Shown here in pieces: positions 34,819-43,765 of a DNA stretch of 64,000 nt (within the stretch, counting starts at the first letter, position 1; each line of letters opens with the position of its first letter). Location: positions 97,823 through 161,822 of the forward strand of contig NZ_JALBWV010000013.1 of NCBI RefSeq assembly GCF_022678645.1, written 5' to 3'. Both the position numbers and the translations under genes were made by a program. Under the pieces are notes generated by a model that was not told the DNA's origin, did not search any database, and was given only the letters and a program-made list of their open reading frames with translations. This DNA comes from Saccharopolyspora soli. GTDB taxonomy: Bacteria; Actinomycetota; Actinomycetes; Mycobacteriales; Pseudonocardiaceae.

Positions 34819-35384
34819 GCGCCGGGGTCGCGCCACATCGGGTAGAGGTCGGGGCCGTTGTGCGGGAGGGTGATCGGGGCGCCCAGGTCGCGGAAGCCCA
34901 GTCGCTGGTAGAGCTTCCGGCTGCGCGCGCTGCTGGCCTCCAGGTAGCTCGGCAGTCCGTCGGCGTCCCAGCGCCCCAGGGTTTCGCCCAGTTCGCGGGT
35001 GCCGATTCCGGTGCCCTGCACCGTCGGGTCGACACCGATCAGCGCGAGGTATTGGTGCGGCTCGTGCGGATGTCGTTCGGTGCTGAGGCTGCCGAAGGCG
35101 TGGAAGCGGTCCACTCGTGGGCCAGCCAGTTCGAGCAGCCGCTCGGTGGCGAGGTCGTCGAGCATGGCCGGGGGTCCGGTGCGCCCCGGCAGCCAGACCT
35201 GCACCGCCGACTCATCGGGACCGGTGATCACCTGGCCAACCGTCTCGGCGTGCGCGAGGACCATCGTGAACCACTCGCGGTACACGTGGTGCCGGTGCGA
35301 TCGTTCCGGTAGCAACCACTGGGCGAACGCGTCGTCCCGGAACGCCCGCAGCAGGGTGCGCAGCCTCGCGTCCTCAGTGGACAT
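34815..35384 (-). CDS. GNAT-family N-acetyltransferase
   Basis: A 189-aa acetyltransferase with the acetyl-CoA site in LIGVDPTVQGTGIGTRELGE and the following LEASSARSRKLYQRLGF block. N-terminal part HHVYREWFTMVLAHAETVGQ resembles GNATs found in actinomycetes near export or resistance genes. It begins 11 bases inside the end of the APC permease gene, so it is translated from the same message. Confidence 0.88.
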   Translation of the reverse strand: MSTEDARLRTLLRAFRDDAFAQWLLPERSHRHHVYREWFTMVLAHAETVGQVITGPDESAVQVWLPGRTGPPAMLDDLATERLLELAGPRVDRFHAFGSLSTERHPHEPHQYLALIGVDPTVQGTGIGTRELGETLGRWDADGLPSYLEASSARSRKLYQRLGFRDLGAPITLPHNGPDLYPMWRDPGA

Positions 35385-36852
35385 CCGCGGTCTCCTGCTC
35401 CAGCTGCACCGTGCTGGCGCGGGCGCCCATCCCGATCCGCGCGTACGCCATCGGGCGGAACCGCTTCAACGCCAATCCCCAGATCGCGCCGAACAGCAGC
35501 ACCACCAAGAAGGCCAACGGCAGCGCCCACGCCGCCGGGTCGCCCTCGGCGACCCCGAGCACTGTGCCGAAGGACGCCACCGTCAGGAACAGCACCACAC
35601 CCAGCACCAGCGCCGCCACCGCTGGTGCGACCGCCGTCCGCCAACGGCTGTGCCCGTGGTCGCGCACGCGCACGAAGTAACCGACGACGGCCAGCGAGGT
35701 CAGCAGCACCAGCGTCAGCACGCCGAGCGCACCGACCGAGGCGCCCCAGAAGAACAGGTACGTGATCGGGTCCAGACCGGTCACCGCCACCAGCGCCACC
35801 ACGGCGACCGCGACGAACGTGCTGGTCAGCGAACCCGCTGTGGGGGCCGAGGTACGCGGGCTGGTGGTCGCCCACCAGGGCAGGCCGACGCCCTCCCGCC
35901 CCATCGCGAAGAAGTACCTGGCGCAGACGTGGTGGAACGACAGCGTGGCGGCGAACAGGCTCGTGACGTACAACGCCGAACCGATGGACACCAGCGCCCC
36001 CGGCAACCGCTGCGCGGCGAGCACGAAGAGCAGTTCCGTGGAGTGCGTTTCGGCCTGCACCACGATGTTGTCCGGGCCGGTGGCCACCGTCATCGCCCAG
36101 GTGGACAACGAGTACAGCCCGCCGATGACGGCCAGCGAGATGTAGGTCGCGTAGATCACCGTGCGCGGGTTCTTCGCCTCTTCGGCCAGCACCGTGGAGT
36201 TCTCGAACCCGATGAACCCGGTGAAGGCGATCACCAGGATCACCCCCGCCGCACCGGTCATCAGCTGGGCCGGGTTGAGCGTGTCGAGCACCACCCCGGC
36301 ATCCGATGGCGCCGACACGAACGCCGCGTCGAAGACCAGGATGACGGCGACCTCGGCGAGCAGCAGCACGCCCAGCACTCGGCCGTTGACGTCGATCCGC
36401 AGCACGCCGAGCACCGCGATCATCGCCAGTCCGACCAGGGCGAGCGCCCACCACGGCACCGAGACCCCGCTGACCTGCCGGACGAAGTCGGCCGCGCCGA
36501 CGCCGAAACCGCCGACCAGGCTGACGAGGATGAGCAGGTAGGACACCAGGGCCACGCCACCGGCGGCCGTCCCGGCGACCCGGCCCAGCCCCTTGGCGAT
36601 GTAGGCGTAGAACGCCCCGGCGTTCTCGACGTGCTGGGACATCGTGACGTAGCCGATCGCGAACAGCCCCAGGACCAGCGCGATCGCCAGGTAGCCCAGC
36701 GGAATCCCGGTGACCCCGGACACCGCGAACCCGCTGACCGCACCGCCGCCCACCACCGTTTCCGGGGCAGCGGCGGCGACGGTGAAGAACACGATCGTTG
36801 TCACGCCCAACCGGGCACGGGCTAAGGCGGCGGACACTTTGGACGGTGGCAA
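35374..36852 (-). CDS. APC-superfamily amino acid permease
   Basis: A 492-aa membrane protein with about 12 helices. APC features are FFTVAAAAPETVVGGGAV at the first helix, FTGFIGFENSTVLAEEAKNP in the middle and SFHHVCARYFFAMGREGVGL. It resembles the basic-amino-acid/polyamine antiporter group. The TTG at 36852 is chosen because AAGGAG precedes it. It lies 25 bases after the GPP34 gene and overlaps the GNAT gene, so GPP34-APC-GNAT form a run. Confidence 0.83.
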   Translation of the reverse strand: MPPSKVSAALARARLGVTTIVFFTVAAAAPETVVGGGAVSGFAVSGVTGIPLGYLAIALVLGLFAIGYVTMSQHVENAGAFYAYIAKGLGRVAGTAAGGVALVSYLLILVSLVGGFGVGAADFVRQVSGVSVPWWALALVGLAMIAVLGVLRIDVNGRVLGVLLLAEVAVILVFDAAFVSAPSDAGVVLDTLNPAQLMTGAAGVILVIAFTGFIGFENSTVLAEEAKNPRTVIYATYISLAVIGGLYSLSTWAMTVATGPDNIVVQAETHSTELLFVLAAQRLPGALVSIGSALYVTSLFAATLSFHHVCARYFFAMGREGVGLPWWATTSPRTSAPTAGSLTSTFVAVAVVALVAVTGLDPITYLFFWGASVGALGVLTLVLLTSLAVVGYFVRVRDHGHSRWRTAVAPAVAALVLGVVLFLTVASFGTVLGVAEGDPAAWALPLAFLVVLLFGAIWGLALKRFRPMAYARIGMGARASTVQLEQETADVH

Positions 36853-36876
36853 CGGTGCGCTCCTTGTCGAATCGGT

Positions 36877-37575
36877 TCAGTGCCTCGGTGTGATCGCGGA
36901 TTGGCCGCGCGCGGCGGCGACCTCGCTGACCAACGTCCGCAGCGGGCCGGGAATGCGCGGTTCCCAGGACTCCATCCGGTACTCGCCCTGCCGCGCGACG
37001 TGCTTGGGCAGCCGCAGCTGGCGCAGCACACCGGTCTCGCGCGCCAGCAGCGCGAAGGTGATCTCGGCGAGCCGGGCCGGGACGGTGATCATGCCGCTGC
37101 CAGTGGCCGTGTCCGCGCTGGTGAACAACGTCTCCAAGTCGGCTTCCGGTGCGCTCGCGGTGCTTTCGGCGAACCGCCACGCCGCCGCGGTGCCGCCGCG
37201 CCAGCCCGCCGACACCGGAACCTCCTGCAACACGTCGGTGATGGTCAACCGGGCGCGCACCTTCTCGGCGGCCGTCTGCCCGAGGTATTCCAACCAGGTC
37301 CGCAGGTCGTGCCCGGTCTCCAGGCGGATCTCCCGGAGGATGACCCAGGACAGGAAGTCCGGGCAACGCCCCTTGCCAGCGGGCCGGACGCTGGGCGTCA
37401 CCGTGATCTCCTCTTCCAGGATCAGTTCCGCCAGCAGTCCCCCGGCGCAGCCCAACGCCACCAGTGCGCTGTCCACCCTGCTCGACAGGCGCTGCTCCCC
37501 GGTGTGCGCGGCGAGGAAGAACAGATCCGCCACGCGCAGCGGGATGCGCGCGGCCTCCTGCCCGGAAACCGTCAA
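36877..37575 (-). CDS. GPP34 (GOLPH3-like) family protein
   Basis: A 232-aa protein of the GPP34 family. RVADLFFLAAHTGEQRL at the start, LVALGCAGGLLAELILEEEI, and VPARLAEITFALLARETGVL follow the family pattern. Eukaryotic GOLPH3 binds PI4P on the Golgi. Actinobacterial members are common, and their role in bacteria is unknown. First gene of the run with the permease and GNAT. Confidence 0.78.
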   Translation of the reverse strand: MTVSGQEAARIPLRVADLFFLAAHTGEQRLSSRVDSALVALGCAGGLLAELILEEEITVTPSVRPAGKGRCPDFLSWVILREIRLETGHDLRTWLEYLGQTAAEKVRARLTITDVLQEVPVSAGWRGGTAAAWRFAESTASAPEADLETLFTSADTATGSGMITVPARLAEITFALLARETGVLRQLRLPKHVARQGEYRMESWEPRIPGPLRTLVSEVAAARGQSAITPRH

Positions 37576-37883
37576 CGGCCACCCCCGGCCGAAGTGCGGA
37601 TCAACACGCGGTCGCTCCTGTCCGCCGCAGCACCGTACCTGCCAAAACGGCCCCCGAGTTCGGACCGTGCCCGAGACAGCGCACAGAGTAACGCACCGGC
37701 GGTCCGGTTCAAGATCGCGCGGTGGCGCGGCACCGATCGGAAACGGCGCCGTGGCTAAATCGTTGCAGTGCCCGGTGGCGGGCCGTGGAATCGAGTCCCG
37801 TCCCGCGGCGTTGACTTCGACCTAACACGAAGTTCGAAGATGAACTGGACTGTTCCACCACCCGCTCGAAGGGGACTGCGACC
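37576..37883. promoter_or_regulatory. Divergent intergenic region with an inverted repeat
   Basis: 308 bases between the GPP34 gene and the ABC transporter. TTGACT at 37811-37816 is a possible -35 box. The inverted repeat AGTTC-GAAGAT-GAACT lies at 37831-37846, shortly before GAAGGGG and the ABC start. The repeat could bind the MarR protein encoded beyond the ABC gene. No other element was seen. Confidence 0.35.
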
Positions 37884-39761
37884 ATGACGGTGAGCTGGGA
37901 GACGATGCGCTCCTTCGCCAGTGACAAATCCGTGACCCAGCAGCGCCTCTCCCCCGGCCTGGCGCGGCGGATCCTGCGCTACGCCCGGCCCTACACCCGC
38001 GACATCGTCCCGTTCCTGGTGCTGGTGGCTGCCGCGGCGGTGCTGGGCATCATCAACCCGCTGCTGTTCAAAGCGATCATCGACGACGGCATCGTGCCGC
38101 GGAACATGTCCGTGGTGGTGTGGCTGTCGGTCGCGGTGGCCGGTGTCGCGTTGCTCGAAGCGGTGCTGTCGCTCTTGCAGCGCTGGTACTCCGCCCGGCT
38201 CGGTGAAGGGCTGATCTACGACCTGCGCTCGGAGGTCTTCGACCACGTGCAGCGGATGCCGGTGGCGTTCTTCGTGCGGGCGCAGACCGGTGCGCTGGTC
38301 AGCAGGCTCAACAACGACGTCATCGGCGCGCAGCGGGCGCTGACCAGCACCCTGTCGTCGGTGGTGTCCAACGTGCTGAGCCTGGTGCTGGTGCTGGCCA
38401 CCATGTTCACCCTGTCCTGGCAGATCACCCTGATCGCGCTGGCGCTGCTGCCGCTGTTCCTGCTGCCGGTGCGCTGGATCGGGCGGCGGTTGCAGCGGGT
38501 CACCCGCGAGCAGATGAAATTGGACGCCGAGCTGAGTTCGCTGATGACTGAGCGCTTCGGCGTCGCCGGGGCCATGTTGGCCAAGCTCTACGGCCGCGCC
38601 GACGAGGAGTCCGAGCGGTTCTCCCGGCGGGCCGAGCGGGTGCGCGACATGGGCGTGGTGTCGGCGATGTACAGCCGGGTGTTCTTCGTCGCGCTGACGC
38701 TGCTGGCGGCGCTGGCCACCGCGGTGGTCTACGGGCTCGGCGGTAGCTTGGTGCTGGCCGGGGCCTTCCAGCTCGGCACGCTGGTGGCGTTGGCGACGCT
38801 GCTCAGCCGCCTGTACGGACCGCTGACCGCGCTGTCCAATGTGCACGTCGACGTGATGACCGCGCTGGTCAGCTTCGACCGGGTCTTCGAGGTGCTGGAC
38901 CTGCGGCCGATGATCCAGGAGAAGCCGGACGCGAAGCCGCTGCCCGCCGGGGCGGCCGACGTCGAGTTCGACGCAGTGTCGTTCCGCTACCCGGCGTCCA
39001 GCGAGGTTTCGCTGGCCTCGCTGGAGTCGGTGGCCAGGAAGGACAACGCGCCCGCGCACGACGTGCTGCACGACGTCTCGTTCCACGTCGCGCCGGGCCA
39101 GACGATCGCGCTGGTCGGCCACTCCGGCGCGGGCAAGACGACCATCACGAATCTCGCCGGGCGGCTCTACGACGCCGATTCCGGGGCGGTGCGCATCGGC
39201 GGCGTGGACGTCCGCGACGTGTCGCTGGCCTCGCTTTACGCGACGGTCGGCGTGGTCACCCAGGACGCGCACCTGTTCCACGACTCGATCCGCGCGAACC
39301 TCACGTTCGCCCGGCCCGACGCCACCGACGAGGAACTGATCGACGCGCTGCGCACCGCGCAGCTCGGCCACCTCGTCGCGGAGCTACCCGACGGGTTGGA
39401 CACCGTGGTCGGCGACCGCGGCTACCGGCTCTCCGGCGGCGAGAAGCAGCGACTGGCGATCGCGCGACTGCTGCTGAAGGCGCCGCCGATCGTCGTGCTG
39501 GACGAGGCGACCGCGCACCTGGACTCGGAGTCCGAAGCGGCCGTGCAGGAAGCGCTGCAGACGGCCCTGTCGGGACGTACCGCGCTGGTCATCGCGCACC
39601 GGCTGTCCACCATCCGCGAGGCGGACCGGATCCTGGTCATCTCCGACGGGCGCATCGCCGAGGAAGGCACGCACCGCCAACTGCTGGCCCGCAACGGCCG
39701 CTACGCCGAGCTCTACCGAACCCAGTTCGCGCAGCAGAGCGACACCGAAGAGGCCGCCTGA
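37884..39761 (+). CDS. ABC exporter, fused permease and ATPase
   Basis: A 625-aa half-transporter with six membrane helices (residues about 35-330) and a C-terminal ATPase. Visible motifs are Walker A GHSGAGKTT, Q-loop VVTQDAHLF, signature RLSGGEKQRLA, Walker B IVVLDEAT and the H-loop VIAHRLS. It probably works as a homodimer exporting lipids or drugs. The MarR gene converges on it 5 bases after its stop. Confidence 0.92.
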   Translation: MTVSWETMRSFASDKSVTQQRLSPGLARRILRYARPYTRDIVPFLVLVAAAAVLGIINPLLFKAIIDDGIVPRNMSVVVWLSVAVAGVALLEAVLSLLQRWYSARLGEGLIYDLRSEVFDHVQRMPVAFFVRAQTGALVSRLNNDVIGAQRALTSTLSSVVSNVLSLVLVLATMFTLSWQITLIALALLPLFLLPVRWIGRRLQRVTREQMKLDAELSSLMTERFGVAGAMLAKLYGRADEESERFSRRAERVRDMGVVSAMYSRVFFVALTLLAALATAVVYGLGGSLVLAGAFQLGTLVALATLLSRLYGPLTALSNVHVDVMTALVSFDRVFEVLDLRPMIQEKPDAKPLPAGAADVEFDAVSFRYPASSEVSLASLESVARKDNAPAHDVLHDVSFHVAPGQTIALVGHSGAGKTTITNLAGRLYDADSGAVRIGGVDVRDVSLASLYATVGVVTQDAHLFHDSIRANLTFARPDATDEELIDALRTAQLGHLVAELPDGLDTVVGDRGYRLSGGEKQRLAIARLLLKAPPIVVLDEATAHLDSESEAAVQEALQTALSGRTALVIAHRLSTIREADRILVISDGRIAEEGTHRQLLARNGRYAELYRTQFAQQSDTEEAA

Positions 39762-39766
39762 GCCGA

Positions 39767-40255
39767 TCAATCCCTAGGCGGGGCGGTGGTTAGGGTTCCG
39801 GTCGGGTCCAGGTGCGCCAGCATGGCGGCGCAGAGTTCGTCGAGCTGGCGCACCTGGTCCGGGGAGAGCCCGTCGAAGATCAACGAGCGCACCTTGGCCA
39901 CGTGTCCGGGCGCGGCGGCGACGAGCTTTTCGTAACCGGTGTCGGTGAGTTCCGCGATGTTGCCGCGACCATCGCTGCACGCCCGGTGCCGATGCACCCA
40001 GCCTTGTTGCTCCAAGCGGGAGACCACGTGCGACACGCGGGACGGCGACGCGTTGGCGCGGGCCGCGAGGTCGCTCATCCGCAGGGCGCGCTCGGGGTGC
40101 TCGGACAACATCGCCAGCACCCAGTAGCCGAAGTGGGTCAGCCCCGAGTCCCGTTGCAGCTGCGCGTCCAGCGCGGCCGGAACGACGGTCATCAGCGCGG
40201 CGAACTTCCGCCAGGCGCACTGCTGCTCGTCGGTCAGCCATCGCGAATCGGTCAT
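39767..40255 (-). CDS. MarR-family transcriptional regulator
   Basis: A 162-aa winged-helix MarR protein (RMSDLAARANASPSRVSHVV then RLEQQGWVHRHRACSDGRG, with the wing). It is convergent to the ABC exporter and probably regulates efflux. Start taken at ATG 40255; ATG 40273 would add six residues and neither has a clear ribosome binding site. Confidence 0.88.
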   Translation of the reverse strand: MTDSRWLTDEQQCAWRKFAALMTVVPAALDAQLQRDSGLTHFGYWVLAMLSEHPERALRMSDLAARANASPSRVSHVVSRLEQQGWVHRHRACSDGRGNIAELTDTGYEKLVAAAPGHVAKVRSLIFDGLSPDQVRQLDELCAAMLAHLDPTGTLTTAPPRD

Positions 40256-40314
40256 CCGACCAGCATACGCCACTTACTTGAAGGCTCACATACCTCGTTC
40301 CGGCGCCCGCTCGG

Positions 40315-41145
40315 TCAGCGGCGGAGATCCTTCAGCACGGTGTCCGTCGAGACGTCGTAGTCGCCGCGGTGCACGTCCCAGCGCGCGAGCACGGTCGCAG
40401 CCGCCTCGGCCAGCTCCGGCGGCAACCCCGCGTCGGAGAGCGTCTGCGCGATCTCACGCATCTCCAGCCCCCAGCGCCACGCGCGCGCCGCGACGCTGGG
40501 CAGGTAGTCGCGTTGCGCCAGGATCCGCCCCGGCATCCGATCGGCCTCGGCCAACAGCGCCTCGGAGACGCCGTGCGCATCGGCCAGCGAATGCGCGACC
40601 GCGGCCAGCACTCGCGCCGCCTTCTGGTACGAGGCGAAAGCCATCTTGAGCGCGCTGGCCTGTCCGTGCTCGGTGCCGAGCAGGACCGGCTCGACGCGGG
40701 TGCCCGACACCAGTTCGGCGACCACGTCCCGGTGCGCGGCCGGACCGGACAGGTGCAACCGGGTCCCGGTGCGGTGCCCGCTTGGCGGCGGCCCGATGAT
40801 CGAGCCGTCCACCACCGGCATCGGATCGAGGTGCGCGACGATCCGGTGCAGCGTCGCCGGATTGACCGCGTTGGCGTCCGCGAAAACGCCACCGAAACCG
40901 AGCCCGGCAACGCGACGGGCGAGCTCTTCGGCCGCCGCAGGCGGGCAGATCGACAGCACTACGTCGCAACGTTCGAGCAGTTCGCGCAGCTCGTCGACCG
41001 GCGTCAACCCGGCCTGCTCGGCGCGCATTCGGGTCGCCTCGCTGCGCCCTTCGGTGCACCACAGCACGTCGTGGCCGTTGCGGCGGATCTCGGCGCCGAC
41101 GGCGGCGCCCATCCGGCCGGGGTGCAGCAGGCCGACCGTCCTCAT
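40315..41145 (-). CDS. NAD(P)-dependent dehydrogenase, 3-hydroxyisobutyrate/6-phosphogluconate dehydrogenase-like (DUF1932)
   Basis: A 276-aa beta-hydroxyacid-dehydrogenase-like enzyme. The Rossmann start is VGLLHPGRMGAAVGAEI, where HPGRMG replaces the usual GxGxMG first glycine. The C-terminal helical domain fits DUF1932. The catalytic lysine region is probably LKMAFASYQKA. The start overlaps the stop of the XRE-TPR gene (ATGA), so the two are one unit. Substrate unknown. Confidence 0.78.
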   Translation of the reverse strand: MRTVGLLHPGRMGAAVGAEIRRNGHDVLWCTEGRSEATRMRAEQAGLTPVDELRELLERCDVVLSICPPAAAEELARRVAGLGFGGVFADANAVNPATLHRIVAHLDPMPVVDGSIIGPPPSGHRTGTRLHLSGPAAHRDVVAELVSGTRVEPVLLGTEHGQASALKMAFASYQKAARVLAAVAHSLADAHGVSEALLAEADRMPGRILAQRDYLPSVAARAWRWGLEMREIAQTLSDAGLPPELAEAAATVLARWDVHRGDYDVSTDTVLKDLRR

Positions 41146-42479
41146 CGGACACCCTCGGGCAACGCGGGCACGGCAGGTGCCGCGCAGAAAGCACCGATCT
41201 GATCGCGCAGATCGGTCGCCAGCGCGGCCGTCTGGAACCGCGGCCGTTGCAGGGCGCCGGTCAACTGGCCCAGTCTCCGGACCACGCTGTCGGTACGGCG
41301 TCGGCTCGCCACCGACAGCACCTCGCCGATCTCCTCGGCGGCCCCTTCGAGGTTCTCCTGTCCCAGCCGGGCGACCGCGACGTCCAGCCGGGCCAGGCAG
41401 AGCTCGCCGATCCGCCGCTGCTCCGGCGGATCCTGCCGGTAGAGCTCGACCGCCTCGCTCGCGGCGCGTTCGGCCCGCCCCAGGTTCGCCGGATCACCCA
41501 GCCACAGCCGGGCAGTGGCCCCGTACCAGGTCTGCTTGGCGACCGGGAACTCCATCAGGCCACCGGGCAGGTCCACGCCGGTGACCTCCTCGCGCGCCCG
41601 CTCGGCGCGGGCGAGCGCCTCCTCGCTGGCGCGCGCGTCCCGCAGCCGCGCATGCGCGCGGGCCTCGATCGCCGCCAGCCGCACCCGCGCGGTGCCCGAC
41701 TCCGGCACGTAGCGCCAACCGTCCGCGGCCAGCTCGACCGCGTCCCGGCAGCGGTCGTCCCAGTAGGCGATCACGCTCTGGGTGCCCCGGATCCACGAGC
41801 GCAACGCGTCGTTGCCCGCCAACTCCGCGCACAGGAACGCGGTGCGGGCCTGCGTTTCCGCGGCGGCGAGCTGGCCGAGGTCGAACGAGGCGTTGGCCAG
41901 CGCACCGCACACCACGCCGGTGATCAGGTACAGCTCGCTGGCCTCCGCCGGACGCTGCCGCCCCTCCAACGCGTCGAAGGCGCGGTCGCGCAGTTCCCGC
42001 AGCTCCACGAACAGCGGGAACACCGGGCGGTTGGGGTAGGTGGTGACGATCCGGGCCACGTCCGCGCGGAACTGCTCCAGCGTGTGCGGCCCGACGTTGC
42101 TCTGCTCTGCGAACTGCCCGAACCGGGCGGATTCCGCCGCCGCCATGGCAACCTCGCTCTCGATCGAAGTGTCCACTTCGTCCTGCCGGTCGGGGCCGCT
42201 GGCCTGCCGCCGCGCCGGCACGTCGCGGCGCGGCGGCCCGAACAGCTCTTCAGCGGTCTCGCCGAACATGTGCTCCAGGACCCGGCAGGTGGCCGGATGC
42301 GGCAACCCGCCGATCTGCCCGGACATCCAGCGGCTCACCTGGCGCACCGAAACCACCGTGGATTCGCCCAATTCCCTGGACGCACGCCGGAAGTCGTCGC
42401 AGAATTCCCGGAGGGTCCGCCGCGATTGCCGGATCACCTGCTCCAACCGGGTTCGGGCCACGGGCTGCGCGCCGACCAC
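41142..42479 (-). CDS. XRE-type regulator with TPR-like helical repeats
   Basis: A 445-aa protein. A weak N-terminal HTH (residues about 10-65, with TVVSVRQVSRWMSGQIGGLP) is followed by about 300 residues of helix-pair repeats rich in Ala, Leu and Arg. Streptomycetes and relatives carry many such transcriptional or signalling proteins. GTG at 42479 is chosen because GAAGGGG precedes it and the frame further upstream is not protein-like. It is divergent from the GT9-like gene and coupled to the dehydrogenase. Confidence 0.72.
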   Translation of the reverse strand: MVGAQPVARTRLEQVIRQSRRTLREFCDDFRRASRELGESTVVSVRQVSRWMSGQIGGLPHPATCRVLEHMFGETAEELFGPPRRDVPARRQASGPDRQDEVDTSIESEVAMAAAESARFGQFAEQSNVGPHTLEQFRADVARIVTTYPNRPVFPLFVELRELRDRAFDALEGRQRPAEASELYLITGVVCGALANASFDLGQLAAAETQARTAFLCAELAGNDALRSWIRGTQSVIAYWDDRCRDAVELAADGWRYVPESGTARVRLAAIEARAHARLRDARASEEALARAERAREEVTGVDLPGGLMEFPVAKQTWYGATARLWLGDPANLGRAERAASEAVELYRQDPPEQRRIGELCLARLDVAVARLGQENLEGAAEEIGEVLSVASRRRTDSVVRRLGQLTGALQRPRFQTAALATDLRDQIGAFCAAPAVPALPEGVR

Positions 42480-42558
42480 GTTCTGCCCCTTCCACCAGGG
42501 CGTCCATCGCCTTCGGTTGTCGGCAACTATAAGAAGTAACAGGCATATTCCACAGAGA

Positions 42559-42578
42559 TGTCCGGGAAATGTCGGACA
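42559..42578. promoter_or_regulatory. Inverted repeat TGTCCG-N8-CGGACA in divergent promoter
   Basis: In the 190 bases between the XRE-TPR gene and the GT9-like gene, TGTCCG and CGGACA form a perfect 6-base inverted repeat around GGAAATGT. It lies 80 bases from one start and 92 from the other. It is a fitting operator for the XRE-TPR protein, but binding is inferred. Confidence 0.4.
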
Positions 42579-42669
42579 AACGCAACGAGATGTCGCCGCC
42601 ATGGCGCCCGCCAGCACAGCACACTGCGTAATCACGTCGAATTCGATCGTCGAACAGGTGGAGGTGGTG

Positions 42670-43764
42670 GTGTCAGTGCCAGTCCAGCAGGACCTGATCC
42701 AGTGGCACGTGGCGGATGTCCGGTGTCATCCGGGCGGGCGGATGCTCGTCCCGATCGAGCAGGCCCCGTTCGGACGCGTCCTGCCCTATCGGCGCTCCGC
42801 CGGGGAGGGTCCACCGCCGGGCTGCGCGCCGCTGGTGCGCGATCGCGGTTGGATCGCCGATCTCGGGCAGCGCGGGTTGAGCGAACTGCTGCTCGGGCTC
42901 TCGTCGGTGACCGCGCTGCTGGAGACCACGCCGAGCGCGCCACTGCACTACAGCGGGCCGGAAGCGCAGTTGATGCAACGATGTTCGCTACCGGTCGAGT
43001 CGAGCACGCAGACCTGGGGGCCGCACGTGATTCGCACGCCGACGCGTTCCCCGGTTCGATTCCGAATCGATCCAGGCGAACCACCGGCCTGGCTGGACCG
43101 GGTCGAGGACCAACTGGTCGACGTGCACGCGTCGTTGCCGATGCGGCATTACCTCGCCCTGGAGCAGAGCCTCGGCGTGCGGCTGGCCGTCGATGCCGCC
43201 CCGGTGCCCCGGTTCCCCTCGGAGCAGCCCGTCGAACCCGGCCACGTGGTGCTCGTGACGGTGCCCGGTTGGCCCCGGCACCTGGACTTCCAGTTGACCG
43301 AATTCGCCGCGGTGGCAACCGAACTGCTGGCTCGCGGCGGCGTGCCCTGGCGGTTCACCGTCGTCGCCGCCCGCAACACCGCACTGCCGACGGCGTTCGA
43401 CGGGCTGCCGGTCGAGGTCTGGCACGAGCCGGGCGCGGCGAACTGCATCGACCTGTTCGCCTCCGCGGAACTGGTGCTCGGCACGGACACCGGGCTGACC
43501 CAGCTCGCCGCGCTCACCAGCCGGGCCGACGGCAGCGCACCGCAGGTGATCGGGTTGTACTCCCGGCACGCGCACACGAAGTGGATCACCGGCCTGCCGC
43601 ACCAGCACGCGGTCGCCACCCGGTTCGCCCAGATGCTGGCACTGGCCGACCGCAACGCGGAGCCGTCGGAGCTGACCAACGCGACCTGGGGCGCGGCGGC
43701 CGACATGCGGGGTGTCCCGGCCGCGCTGGTCGCCGATTTCGCCGCGCAGCAGGCCGGGTGGTGA
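42670..43764 (+). CDS. Glycosyltransferase family 9-like protein
   Basis: A 364-aa soluble protein. The C-terminal half resembles ADP-heptose-type glycosyltransferases (GT9): a first Rossmann strand at VVLVTVPGWP, then CIDLFASAELVLGTDTGLTQ, LAALTSRADG and VIGLYSRHAHTKW, the place where GT9 enzymes bind the nucleotide sugar. The N-terminal half is not recognised. GTG 42670 is chosen for its spacing to GGAGG; GTG 42676 is possible. Actinomycetes lack LPS, so the acceptor would be something else. Confidence 0.55.
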   Translation: MSVPVQQDLIQWHVADVRCHPGGRMLVPIEQAPFGRVLPYRRSAGEGPPPGCAPLVRDRGWIADLGQRGLSELLLGLSSVTALLETTPSAPLHYSGPEAQLMQRCSLPVESSTQTWGPHVIRTPTRSPVRFRIDPGEPPAWLDRVEDQLVDVHASLPMRHYLALEQSLGVRLAVDAAPVPRFPSEQPVEPGHVVLVTVPGWPRHLDFQLTEFAAVATELLARGGVPWRFTVVAARNTALPTAFDGLPVEVWHEPGAANCIDLFASAELVLGTDTGLTQLAALTSRADGSAPQVIGLYSRHAHTKWITGLPHQHAVATRFAQMLALADRNAEPSELTNATWGAAADMRGVPAALVADFAAQQAGW

Positions 43765-43765
43765 G

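Noticed and set aside
37755..39371. A 538-codon minus-strand frame opposite the ABC exporter
   Set aside because: His/Gln/Arg-rich antisense shadow of a clear ABC transporter.
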